Shown piece by piece: positions 54,255-62,536 of a DNA stretch of 64,000 nucleotides. The stretch covers positions 1-64,000 of the forward strand of contig NZ_CCXI01000141.1 in NCBI RefSeq assembly GCF_000820705.1. The letters are read 5' to 3'. The notes below the pieces were generated by a model. That model saw nothing but the letters and a program-made list of their open reading frames with translations, ran no database searches and was not told the DNA's origin. Every line of letters begins with the position of its first letter. The first letter of the stretch is position 1. Origin of the DNA: Clostridium polynesiense. GTDB lineage: Bacteria > Bacillota > Clostridia > Clostridiales > Clostridiaceae. Both the position numbers and the translations under genes were made by a program.

Positions 54255-54956
54255 TTAACTATTAAAAGGGGAATTCTCTAGTATTTCATACACTTTTTCT
54301 GCTACACCATCTGCTGATGCTGGATTTTGCCCTGTTACAAGATTTCCAGATACTTCTACATGAGAGGTCATAGGTATAACCGCTTTATGATAATCTGCTC
54401 CTCTATTTTTAATTTCATCCTCTAAAGAAAAAGGAATATTATCCTTAGCTGCTACTATTACCTCTTCCGCATTAGAAAAGCCCGTTACACGCTTTCCCTC
54501 TAAAAGATACCTTCCGTTAGAAAGCCTTACATTTAAGAGTCCACTCTGACCGTGGCATACTGCAGCTACTATACCTCCGGCTTCGTAAATATTTTTAACT
54601 ATTTCCTGAAGATTTATACTATCAGGAAAATCCATCATAGTGCCGTGTCCTCCTGCAAAGTAAACCCCATCATAATATTCCCACTGTACCTGCTCCGGTG
54701 CCAAGGAATTATTAAGCTTTTCCATGAAGGCTGCATCCTCATAATAATCCTTTGAAGGTTTAGTTAAGGTAAGAGGATTTATACTCAGCTTATCTAAAGG
54801 AACAGTTCCTCCCAAAGGACTGCATATATCCACCTGGAAACCTTTCTTAACAAAATAATCATAAAAATCTATAAGCTCACTGAGCCATAGCCCGCTTTCT
54901 CTATCATTAGGAAGCATTTTTGCGTTAGTTACCACTGTAAGCATTCTCTTTTTCAT
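54255..54956 (-). CDS. DJ-1/PfpI-superfamily protein, Hsp31-like
   Basis: 233 residues. The nucleophile elbow AAVCHGQSG contains the reactive Cys followed by His; the conserved Glu is in the N-terminal NDRESGLWLSEL block, and GVYFAGGHGTMMDFP forms the GGHG loop. Members act as glyoxalase III, chaperone or protein repair enzymes against methylglyoxal. Which of these applies is not clear from sequence. Transcribed alone, divergently from the YhdH-like gene. Confidence 0.85.
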   Translation of the reverse strand: MKKRMLTVVTNAKMLPNDRESGLWLSELIDFYDYFVKKGFQVDICSPLGGTVPLDKLSINPLTLTKPSKDYYEDAAFMEKLNNSLAPEQVQWEYYDGVYFAGGHGTMMDFPDSINLQEIVKNIYEAGGIVAAVCHGQSGLLNVRLSNGRYLLEGKRVTGFSNAEEVIVAAKDNIPFSLEDEIKNRGADYHKAVIPMTSHVEVSGNLVTGQNPASADGVAEKVYEILENSPFNS

Positions 54957-55162
54957 TATGAAACCTCCTGTTTCTATGATTTTAAATTTGTAAGAAGCAT
55001 ATCTTTAGTCAAACCACTTTTATTATATTTTTAAACAGCTTCTTTAACTATGCTTTTTAATTATCTTCTTTAAGGTCAGATATTATAAGCCATATTATTA
55101 CAATACCTTATTATTATGAATATACCTTTATGGTTTTCTTATAATTGTATGAATATTTACCT

Positions 55163-55231
55163 AAAAAATGGGTGCACCCCTCGGGTGGGTTCCTTTTTAT
55201 GGAACCACCCCAGGGGTGCACCCATTTTTTT
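55163..55231. repeat. Large GC-rich hairpin between divergent genes
   Basis: AAAAAATGGGTGCACCCCT then GGGTGG and TTCC on the left match GGAA, CCACCC, AGGGGTGCACCCATTTTTTT on the right, with one mismatch and one bulge around TTTTTAT. It looks like a bidirectional terminator, but lies where both neighbours start, not end. The rest of 54957-55339 is AT-rich. Confidence 0.85.
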
Positions 55232-55339
55232 ACACCACATATTTTAGATTAAATACACCTTTTCATTTGAGGAAAATTTGATTATAATCTATATTAATTA
55301 ACAATTATTATAGGTTATTCCCAGGAGAGGAGCATATAT

Positions 55340-56338
55340 ATGGACAGCGCAAAATTTAAGGCCTTTGTGGTAAAAGAAATTGAAGATAAAAAATATATAA
55401 GAGAAATAGTTGAAAAGAATATAGATGACCTTCCGGAAGGTGAAGTTCTAATGGAAGTTCAATACTCGTCATTAAACTATAAGGATGCTCTATCTGCACA
55501 TGGCAATAAAGGAGTTACAAGGAATTATCCCCATACCCCAGGCATAGATGCTGCAGGCATAGTGGCAGAAAGCAGCAGTAATGCTTTTGCTAAGGGAGAT
55601 AAAATTTTGATAACAGGATATGATTTAGGAATGAATACCTCCGGAGGTTTTCAGCAGTATATAAGGGTTCCATCCTCATGGGTTATTAAGCTTCCCGACA
55701 ACTTAAGCCTTAAAGAAGCAATGACCTACGGCACTGCCGGTTTTACTGCGGCATTATCAGTATATAAGCTGATTTCTTCAGGAATCAAGCCTGAGGATGG
55801 TGAAATATTAGTTACCGGCTCCACAGGAGGGGTAGGAAGCATTGCCGCTGCTCTACTTGCAAATTTAGGCTATTTAGTGGTGGGGGTAACAGGAAAACAG
55901 GATAAGAGGGAAATGCTTTTAGACTTAGGTGTTTATGATGTTATTTCCAGAGAAGAAGCAGATGATAAATCAGGAAAGCCCCTTTTAAAAGGAAGGTGGG
56001 CTGGAGTAATTGATACTGTAGGAGGAAATATACTTGCCACAGCTATTAAATCCACTGAATATGGCGGTGTGGTGACCTGCTGCGGAAATGCAGCTTCAGC
56101 AGAGCTTCCAGCCAGCGTATATCCTTTTATATTGAGAGGCATTTCACTTTTAGGAGTGGATTCTGTTCAGTGCCCTATAGATTTAAGGCTGAAGATATGG
56201 GAGCTGCTTTCTTCGGACTGGAAGGTAGATATCTCCTCTAATGTAGAGGAAATCACCTTAGAGGAACTGGAGCAGAAAATAAATCTCATCCTTCAGGGTA
56301 AAATATCAGGAAGAGTTATAGTTAATCTAAAAAAATAA
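55340..56338 (+). CDS. YhdH/AcuI-type NADPH-dependent quinone oxidoreductase family protein
   Basis: 332 residues, zinc-free medium-chain reductase. Family blocks: SSLNYKDALSAHGNKGVTRNYPHTPGIDAAG, the nucleotide-binding VTGSTGGVGSIAAALLANLGY, and a YhdH-like middle GYDLGMNTSGGFQQYIRVP. Relatives reduce acryloyl-CoA or quinones. The substrate here is not known. GGAGAGG precedes the ATG. It is monocistronic. Confidence 0.87.
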   Translation: MDSAKFKAFVVKEIEDKKYIREIVEKNIDDLPEGEVLMEVQYSSLNYKDALSAHGNKGVTRNYPHTPGIDAAGIVAESSSNAFAKGDKILITGYDLGMNTSGGFQQYIRVPSSWVIKLPDNLSLKEAMTYGTAGFTAALSVYKLISSGIKPEDGEILVTGSTGGVGSIAAALLANLGYLVVGVTGKQDKREMLLDLGVYDVISREEADDKSGKPLLKGRWAGVIDTVGGNILATAIKSTEYGGVVTCCGNAASAELPASVYPFILRGISLLGVDSVQCPIDLRLKIWELLSSDWKVDISSNVEEITLEELEQKINLILQGKISGRVIVNLKK

Positions 56339-56361
56339 ACATATATAATCCCATACTTCAT

Positions 56362-56422
56362 AATTAAAGCCCTCCGCTTCAGGTTTTATAATCAATAAAC
56401 CTAAAACAGGGGCTTTAATTAA
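56362..56422. terminator. Two-part hairpin between convergent genes
   Basis: ATTAAAGCCC and GGGGCTTTAAT enclose a second stem AGGTTT/AAACCT. The T-tracts are weak on both strands, so its strength as a terminator is uncertain. Confidence 0.55.
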
Positions 56423-56452
56423 TTTACATCTAAAACACTAAAATCTCTTAGA

Positions 56453-57160
56453 CTAAACCATCCCAAACAAAACGGTGTTTTCTAGATAAATGTGCATAAA
56501 AAGATCCTTTTCTAAGGCATCCAGCTTAGAATATACAAGTCTATAGGTATTACATCCATCCTCAGGAGGCGTAAAGTCCCCGGTAAGCTTCTCTATCTCT
56601 TTAAGTATATCTCCCGCTGCATCATGTTCTTCTTCCGTATCCAATATAAACTGCTGGATTTCCTCTAAACCTTCTGCATCCTTGTTTGCAAAGTATTCTG
56701 TCATAAGAGGAAAAAGATTTTCCTCCTCCTTCACAAGATGCTCCTCAAGCTCTATCTTTAAGCCGCCAAAGAGCCTATGAAGTTTTAAAAGTTCCTCGCC
56801 GTGGCTTTTAAAGTGAACCTTTAAGATTTTTGTCATTAGAAAATCTATATCCTTCAATTCCTTCTTTGTATATTGATGATGGGAATTGATTATGTGCTTA
56901 ATAAGCTTCTGAGGCTCCTCCCTTCTCCAGTCCTTATATTCTGAAGCCTCTTTTACAAAACTTTCATAAGCAGAATTCATTTTTTTTAGAAATTCCTGCT
57001 CTGGAATATTCTTTTCTTTTAGCGCCTCTTTTAAAGTGTCGTGTCCTCCACAGCAATAGTCTATCTTATACTCATTAAATATTTCAGCGGAACCTGGAAA
57101 TACGGAAACTATCTCTCCTAGATTCTGACCGCCTGATACCTCATATTTTACATCCATCAT
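56453..57160 (-). CDS. RIC-family (ScdA/YtfE) di-iron iron-sulfur cluster repair protein
   Basis: 235 residues. An N-terminal ScdA_N (DUF542) domain with IDYCCGG is followed by a hemerythrin-like domain with His/Glu ligands: HIINSHHQYTKKEL, HFKSHGEEL, HLVKEEENLFP, EEEHDAAG and HIYLENTVLFG. It repairs iron-sulfur proteins damaged by NO or oxidants. No ribosome site sits at normal distance from the ATG; a GAGGAGGAGG lies ~40 bases upstream and can pair with CCTCCTC. It follows the flavodiiron protein gene by 109 bases. Confidence 0.88.
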   Translation of the reverse strand: MMDVKYEVSGGQNLGEIVSVFPGSAEIFNEYKIDYCCGGHDTLKEALKEKNIPEQEFLKKMNSAYESFVKEASEYKDWRREEPQKLIKHIINSHHQYTKKELKDIDFLMTKILKVHFKSHGEELLKLHRLFGGLKIELEEHLVKEEENLFPLMTEYFANKDAEGLEEIQQFILDTEEEHDAAGDILKEIEKLTGDFTPPEDGCNTYRLVYSKLDALEKDLFMHIYLENTVLFGMV

Positions 57161-57269
57161 GATATTTATAGAGGAGGCATATAACCGTCAAAGTAAACCT
57201 CCTCCTCAGCCCTCCTTTTAATATATTTATTTCATGGTTGCATTTAAAATCCTATCTTCTTTTTCTATA

Positions 57270-58502
57270 TTACATTCCGTTTAAAAGCAGTTCAGCGGTA
57301 TACACAGAAGCTCTTTCAATCTGCTTTAAAGCATCCCCTTTAGGAGAAAATCTAATCCTTATTGGGAACATCACGTCAGTCATACCGGTGGATTTAATTA
57401 TGTCAGCGGTATTTAAAAGCTTAATATCAGTTTCTCTTAAATAATCCTGCACAACCTCAATGGCTTCACCGCTCCATCCATAAGAACCGAATACTCCTCC
57501 GATTTTATCCTTAAGATCTATATTTTTAAGTTCCTTTAACAAATCCTCCAGACCTCCTATCATATCCGCATACCTTGTAGATGTTCCAAAAAATACTCCA
57601 TCAGCTTCCTTTACAGCCCTTAAAGCTTCCTCTCCGGAGGCTTTATTTACATCTATTACCTCTACAGCAATACTGTTCATTTCCAGATTATCCTTTATTA
57701 TATTTCCTACCTTTTTAGTATTTCCTGTCATAGTAGAGTAGATTATCACAGCCTTTTTATCCTTAACTGTATTTCTGCTCATCACATCATACATATTTAT
57801 AAATTCCTTAACATTGCTTCTTAATATATATCCATGAGATGGAGCTATAATATCTATCTCTATATCTTTAATCTTATTTATCATATCCTGAACGTACTTT
57901 CTGTGAGGATGCATTATAAGCTTATAATATACCTTAAAATCTTCTATAATATCTTCTTTAGCCAGGTCATTGAAATATTCATAATTTGCTACATGAGTGC
58001 TGAATATGTCACAGGGGAATAATATCTTATCCTCTTCACAGTAGGTTATCATGGTTTCTTCTGTATGAAGGTAAGGAGTTTCAATAAACCTTAAGTTTTT
58101 CCCTCCTATGTCTAGCCTGTCTCCATCTTTAACTACAAGAAACTCCCTATTGTGAAGCTTATACATTTCTTTAAGCTCCTCTACAGCAGGCTCTGTACAT
58201 ACAATAATGGCATTCTTAGCTTTAGCTGCAAGGCTTCCCAGGCCACCGGAATGATCAGGCTCTGTATGATTTATCACTATATACTTTATATCCTCTAAAG
58301 GAATCAGTTCCTTTAAATTTTCTACAAACTCTCTTCCAAAGCTTATATCCACAGTGTCTATAACCGTAGGAAGTCCAGTTTTCAAAAGATAGCTGTTATA
58401 GGTAGTCCCCTTTGTAAGTGTAAGTCTATGAAAAGGAACATCTCTGTCATCAATTTTTCCTACCCAATAAATGTTTTCTCCCAACATAATTTTATCCTGC
58501 AT
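57270..58502 (-). CDS. Flavodiiron protein (A-type flavoprotein, NO/O2 reductase)
   Basis: 410 residues. A metallo-beta-lactamase-like domain holds the diiron ligands HTEPDH (His79, Glu81, Asp83), the His of PYLHTEETM, Asp in FPCDIF and His in APSHGYI. It is followed by a flavodoxin domain with the FMN loop YSTMTGNTKKV and GSYGWSGEA. It lacks a rubredoxin tail, so it takes electrons from a separate rubredoxin. It reduces O2 to water and/or NO to N2O in the cytoplasm. AAGGAGG precedes the ATG. A Crp/Fnr-type box lies upstream. Confidence 0.93.
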   Translation of the reverse strand: MQDKIMLGENIYWVGKIDDRDVPFHRLTLTKGTTYNSYLLKTGLPTVIDTVDISFGREFVENLKELIPLEDIKYIVINHTEPDHSGGLGSLAAKAKNAIIVCTEPAVEELKEMYKLHNREFLVVKDGDRLDIGGKNLRFIETPYLHTEETMITYCEEDKILFPCDIFSTHVANYEYFNDLAKEDIIEDFKVYYKLIMHPHRKYVQDMINKIKDIEIDIIAPSHGYILRSNVKEFINMYDVMSRNTVKDKKAVIIYSTMTGNTKKVGNIIKDNLEMNSIAVEVIDVNKASGEEALRAVKEADGVFFGTSTRYADMIGGLEDLLKELKNIDLKDKIGGVFGSYGWSGEAIEVVQDYLRETDIKLLNTADIIKSTGMTDVMFPIRIRFSPKGDALKQIERASVYTAELLLNGM

Positions 58503-58591
58503 ATTTACTCCTCCTTAAATAATTTAAATCTTTATTTATATGATTAAGCTTTAAAACTTTTATTTATTACTCATCCTTATTACATCTTCAT

Positions 58592-58632
58592 TTTATATGT
58601 TCAAAGAATTATAAAATATGATTCAAATCACA
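58592..58632 (-). promoter_or_regulatory. Candidate Crp/Fnr operator and -10 box upstream of the flavodiiron protein
   Basis: On the reverse strand TGTGA-N6-TCATA (58617-58632) is one base off the Crp/Fnr consensus. A TATAAA (58592-58597) is centred about 30 bases downstream, placing the box near -40, the class II activator position. The Crp/Fnr gene is the adjacent upstream gene. Confidence 0.5.
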
Positions 58633-58650
58633 ATTTAAAAGTTTTATAAA

Positions 58651-58699
58651 AAATAAAAAAGCCGTAAAATCATAAGTAAAAATGATTTTACAGCTTTTA
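58651..58699 (-). terminator. Terminator after the Crp/Fnr gene
   Basis: The reverse strand reads AAAAGCTGTAAAATCAT, TTTTACTT, ATGATTTTACGGCTTTT and TTTATTTTTT: a 17-bp stem with one G-U pair. It separates the regulator from the flavodiiron gene. Confidence 0.92.
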
Positions 58700-58715
58700 A
58701 TTATCTATAAGTTAT

Positions 58716-59426
58716 TTATTCTAAAAAAGCTCTTAAAGCTTTTTCATCCTTTATAATAAGTATCTTATTTCCTTTAAGCTCAACTATTCCTTCCTCTTCA
58801 AGACCATTAAGCTTTCTGCTTATAGTTTCTCTTGCTACCCCTGAATAATTAGCCATTTCTTCTCTATTTATAGGAAGTTTGATCTCAATTCCCTGTGAGG
58901 TTTTTATACCGTATTTTTCTCCGAATTCAAGTATCATATATGCAACTCTAAGCTCAGCGTCATTGGTAGCTAGATTTTGAGCCAGATTTTCCGTTTCTGC
59001 AAGCCTCCTGGTTACCTCCTTAAGAAGCTTTAGTGAAATTTCAGGATTGGCTAGTAGTATTTCATCCATAGCATTTTTGGCTAAGGTGCATATTTTAACC
59101 TCAGATACAGCATAAGCGCTGAAATTATATCTTTCACTTCCTCCAAAGAGATTCATTTCTCCGAAAAAATCCCCGCTGGAAAGTATATGAACTATCTGCT
59201 CCTTGCCTTCCTTTGTAACCTTAGAAAGCTTAACCTGTCCCTCATTTAAAATAAATAAGGTCTGGGAGGTTTCCCCTTCCCTACATATAACATCACCTTT
59301 TTTGTAGGTCTTATGCCCGGTCATGGAAATTATCTTTCTTAGATCATTGTCAGAAAGAAAGGAGAATATAGGTACCTTAGCTGCGCAAAGGTTATGCCTG
59401 CATCTGTTACAGCCTATTTCTATCAA
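58716..59426 (-). CDS. Crp/Fnr-family regulator with an N-terminal cysteine cluster
   Basis: About 236 residues. The N-terminus has three Cys in CNRCRHNLC, then a cyclic-nucleotide-binding fold (KGDVICREGETSQTLFILNEGQVKL ... GDFFGEMNLFGG) and a Crp-type helix-turn-helix (NREEMANYSGVARETISRKLNGLEEEGIV). The Cys cluster suggests a metal or Fe-S sensor, although a fourth ligand is not obvious. It probably responds to O2 or NO and controls the neighbouring genes. Start choice: TTG at 59426 has AGGTGA at five bases; GTG at 59435 lies within that site. Confidence 0.87.
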   Translation of the reverse strand: MIEIGCNRCRHNLCAAKVPIFSFLSDNDLRKIISMTGHKTYKKGDVICREGETSQTLFILNEGQVKLSKVTKEGKEQIVHILSSGDFFGEMNLFGGSERYNFSAYAVSEVKICTLAKNAMDEILLANPEISLKLLKEVTRRLAETENLAQNLATNDAELRVAYMILEFGEKYGIKTSQGIEIKLPINREEMANYSGVARETISRKLNGLEEEGIVELKGNKILIIKDEKALRAFLE

Positions 59427-59544
59427 GTATCTCACCTGCTTTAATAATAGTATTTCTACACTCTTATGTTACTATTAACTTCAATATCTATCAAGATTTT
59501 CCTTATACTTCATACTTTAATTTTAATGACTTTTTCATTAAAGT

Positions 59545-59862
59545 TTATTTGTCAGAAGTATTCTTTTCCATCTTGATTCTCTGGCTGCTCTGAGCATTGT
59601 TCATTATGTTCAATAAGTCATGGACAAAGTTTGCTCCCCTGGACACCACTATACCAGTACATATTATTCCTACTACCAGATGAGCGGAATGAAGTCCGGC
59701 AAGGGTTAAAATATCCATTTTAGTAGCCAGGGCAAGAAGTATTCCTAAAAGCAGAGCCCCTATCCTATCAAGGGATATCTTCCCATTCTGCCAGGTCATT
59801 TTTATAGTTTCCCAGGTAGCCTCGCATAAAGCAGCAACAAGTATTATTTTAAACAGTTCCAT
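59545..59862 (-). CDS. Small membrane protein, possibly holin-like, unknown
   Basis: 105 residues with about three membrane segments (3-18, 34-50, 56-76), then a hydrophilic basic tail (NNAQSSQRIKMEKNTSDK). The stretch IVVSRGANFVHDLL resembles small phage-holin-like membrane proteins found outside phages in clostridia. No lysin or phage gene is near, so lysis is not implied. It lies between topB and the Crp/Fnr gene. Confidence 0.45.
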   Translation of the reverse strand: MELFKIILVAALCEATWETIKMTWQNGKISLDRIGALLLGILLALATKMDILTLAGLHSAHLVVGIICTGIVVSRGANFVHDLLNIMNNAQSSQRIKMEKNTSDK

Positions 59863-59970
59863 AATATCACCTACAAAATATTTCTTTATATAAATATATT
59901 TTATGGTCCTATAATTAATTCAGCTTTATCTATAAAAAGAGAAAATGAAAATAAATATAAAAATCCTGAA

Positions 59971-60017
59971 AACATGAATTGGTGTGTGCATAAAATTTAC
60001 AAGCACCGCTTCATGTT
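59971..60017. repeat. Nested inverted repeat downstream of topB
   Basis: AACATGAA and TTCATGTT enclose GGTG/CACC-type inner pairing. It lies ~40 bases after the topB stop codon. On the reverse strand it is followed by TTC then AGGATTTTT, so a weak terminator role is possible. Confidence 0.45.
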
Positions 60018-60055
60018 ATCCAGGATAATATAAAAGTCTATATTTTAAGTTATAC

Positions 60056-62245
60056 TTATTCCTTAAATTTGCCTAAAAGCTCTGCAAAAGGATTGTTTAT
60101 TGCTTCCTCTGCTTCTTTATTCAACTTTTTCATATAATTATTTATTTCTCTCTTATTTATCTTATCGGATTTATTATCAAATCGCTTATTAAAGGAGGAT
60201 GCCTTTTCCCTAAAGGTGCAGTTTCCGTTTGGACAAACATATATCTGTCCTGCCCCGTGTCCTCTTAGTTCAAGCCTCTTATGGCATTCAGGACATCTTG
60301 CATTTGTAAACTTACTTACATTTTCTCTATAGCCGCAGGTTCTGTCCTGGCATACATTCATTATTCCATGCTTACCTTTAACCTCCAGCATATATTTACC
60401 GCATTGAGGGCATCTGCTTCCTGTAAGATTGTCATGCCTGAACTTTTCGCTGCTTCCCTTTACATCCTGAACAAGCTCCTCTGCATAGCTTCTCATCCTG
60501 TTTATAAATTCCTTAGGATCCCTTTTGCCTTTGCTTATAAGGTCAAGTTCCCCTTCCCACTGTGCTGTAAGAAGAGGAGATTTTAATTCCTCAGGCACAA
60601 GGTCAATGAGCTGCCTTCCTTTGGAGGTAGGTATGATTTCCTTTCCGTTCTTTTCAATATAAAACATATTAAAGAGTTTTTCTATAATGTCTGCTCTGGT
60701 AGCTACGGTACCTATTCCTCCTGTTTCTCCAAGGGTTTTAGCTGCGGCTTTATCTAAAGCTACATATTTATGAGGCTTTTCCATAGCAGAAAGTAAAGTT
60801 CCTTCGTTAAATCTTGCAGGTGGCTTTGTCATTAGTTTTTTGCTTTCCACTGAAGATATGCTTAACCTATCGTCTTTTTTAACCACAGGAAGCTCTTGAC
60901 TGTCTTTTTCATCCTCTTCCTCACTTAAATCCTCGGCTCTGTCATAAACTTTTTTCCAGCCCTTTGACTTTACTACATTACCCTTTGCAGTAAACCTCTC
61001 TCCTGCTATATCTGCTTCTATAGTGGTTTGTATATACTCGTAAGGAGGCAGCATCACAGCTAAGAACCTCTTTACCACCAAATCATAGATATTTCTTTCT
61101 TCACTGCTTAATTGTGCAAGATTTCCTCTTTCTTCAGTAGGTATTATAGCGTGGTGATCGCTTACTTTGCTGTTATCTACAAAGCCTTTATGAGGATTGA
61201 TTTTCCCCTTAAGAAGCTCATTTGCTGTGTTTCTGTAAGCTCCTGATGCCACCGCTTTCAATCTATCGGGAATAGTAGCTACTATATCAGTGGATATATA
61301 CCGTGAATCAGTCCTTGGATAGGTTAAAACCTTATAATTTTCATAGAGTCTCTGCATTATGGAAAGAGTCTGTTTTGCTGAATATCCAAATATTCTGTTG
61401 GCATCTCTCTGAAGTTCAGTAAGGTCATATAAAGCAGGCGCAAACTTCTTCTTGGAGCTTTCTAAAACCTCTGTTACCCTTCCTTCTTTTCCTTTTACCT
61501 TGGAAAGTATTCTGTCTGCTCTTTCCTCATCAAATATGCTGCTGCTATTATTCTTATCCCTCCACTCTAAGGTAAATCCTTTAGCTTTGGCATTTATAAC
61601 ATAGTAAGCTTTAGGTTTGAAGTTTTTAATTTCCTCTTCTCTGTTAATTATCATGGCTAAGGTTGCTGACTGCACACGCCCTGCGGTAAGCTGTGCATTA
61701 TATTTGCAGGTTAGCGCTCTGGTTATGTTAAGGCCCACTACCCAGTCAGCCTCTGCCCTGCACTTGGCAGCTTTATATAAATTGTCATATTCTTTGGCAG
61801 ATTTTAAACTTCTAAAGCCTTCCATGATAGCTTTATCCGTTTGAGAAGAAATCCACAGCCTCTTTAAAGGCTTATTGACCCTTGCCTTTTCTATTATCCA
61901 TCTTGCCACCAGCTCCCCTTCACGGCCTGCATCGGTAGCTATGACTATATCACCTACATCTATTCTGAGCATCTGCTCCTTAACGGCATTATACTGCTTT
62001 CCGCTCTGCTTTATAACCACAAGCTTTAAAGGCTGAGGCAGCATAGGCAGATCTTCAAGCTTCCATTCCTTATATTTATTGTCATAAACCTCAGGATCCG
62101 CTAAGGTGACTAAATGCCCTAGTGCCCAGGTAACAATATATTTATCTCCTTCTATATAACCATTTCCTTTTCTTCCGCATTTCAATACCCTGGCTATTTC
62201 TCTTCCTACAGAGGGTTTTTCTGCTAATACAAGTGTTTTACTCAT
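60056..62245 (-). CDS. topB: DNA topoisomerase III
   Basis: 729 residues. An N-terminal TOPRIM domain (LVLAEKPSVGREIARVL and ATDAGREGE) is followed by the type IA core with catalytic Tyr in LTYPRTDSRY. Two C-terminal zinc ribbons end it (CPQCGKYMLEV ... CQDRTCGY and CPECHKRLEL ... CPNGNCTF). It cuts one DNA strand to separate linked molecules during replication and recombination. The GTVATRADIIEKLF block supports TopB rather than TopA. Confidence 0.95.
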   Translation of the reverse strand: MSKTLVLAEKPSVGREIARVLKCGRKGNGYIEGDKYIVTWALGHLVTLADPEVYDNKYKEWKLEDLPMLPQPLKLVVIKQSGKQYNAVKEQMLRIDVGDIVIATDAGREGELVARWIIEKARVNKPLKRLWISSQTDKAIMEGFRSLKSAKEYDNLYKAAKCRAEADWVVGLNITRALTCKYNAQLTAGRVQSATLAMIINREEEIKNFKPKAYYVINAKAKGFTLEWRDKNNSSSIFDEERADRILSKVKGKEGRVTEVLESSKKKFAPALYDLTELQRDANRIFGYSAKQTLSIMQRLYENYKVLTYPRTDSRYISTDIVATIPDRLKAVASGAYRNTANELLKGKINPHKGFVDNSKVSDHHAIIPTEERGNLAQLSSEERNIYDLVVKRFLAVMLPPYEYIQTTIEADIAGERFTAKGNVVKSKGWKKVYDRAEDLSEEEDEKDSQELPVVKKDDRLSISSVESKKLMTKPPARFNEGTLLSAMEKPHKYVALDKAAAKTLGETGGIGTVATRADIIEKLFNMFYIEKNGKEIIPTSKGRQLIDLVPEELKSPLLTAQWEGELDLISKGKRDPKEFINRMRSYAEELVQDVKGSSEKFRHDNLTGSRCPQCGKYMLEVKGKHGIMNVCQDRTCGYRENVSKFTNARCPECHKRLELRGHGAGQIYVCPNGNCTFREKASSFNKRFDNKSDKINKREINNYMKKLNKEAEEAINNPFAELLGKFKE

Positions 62246-62536
62246 AGTTAATTTATTCTCCTTAGCTTCAATTTATATTCTGCATTATGTAAATTCTCTC
62301 TTTAACTAAATAATAACACAGAGATTCTTATATAATATTATAGTATATAACTATTAGAAAAGGTAATTATACCTTTAATCATGAAAATATTCATATTTTT
62401 TTGTCTTCTCAATAACTTTATAAAAATCAAAGGGACATGTCCAACTCATCAAATCAGTCAAACACATCCCTATATATTATATCGAAAAAATTCCACCAGG
62501 AGTTTCTCCTCTATTTTACCTTGTTAATTTTAAATT

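Noticed and set aside
59545-59862. Holin-like gene as a prophage remnant
   Set aside because: No lysin, integrase, capsid or other phage gene nearby, and base composition matches the surroundings.
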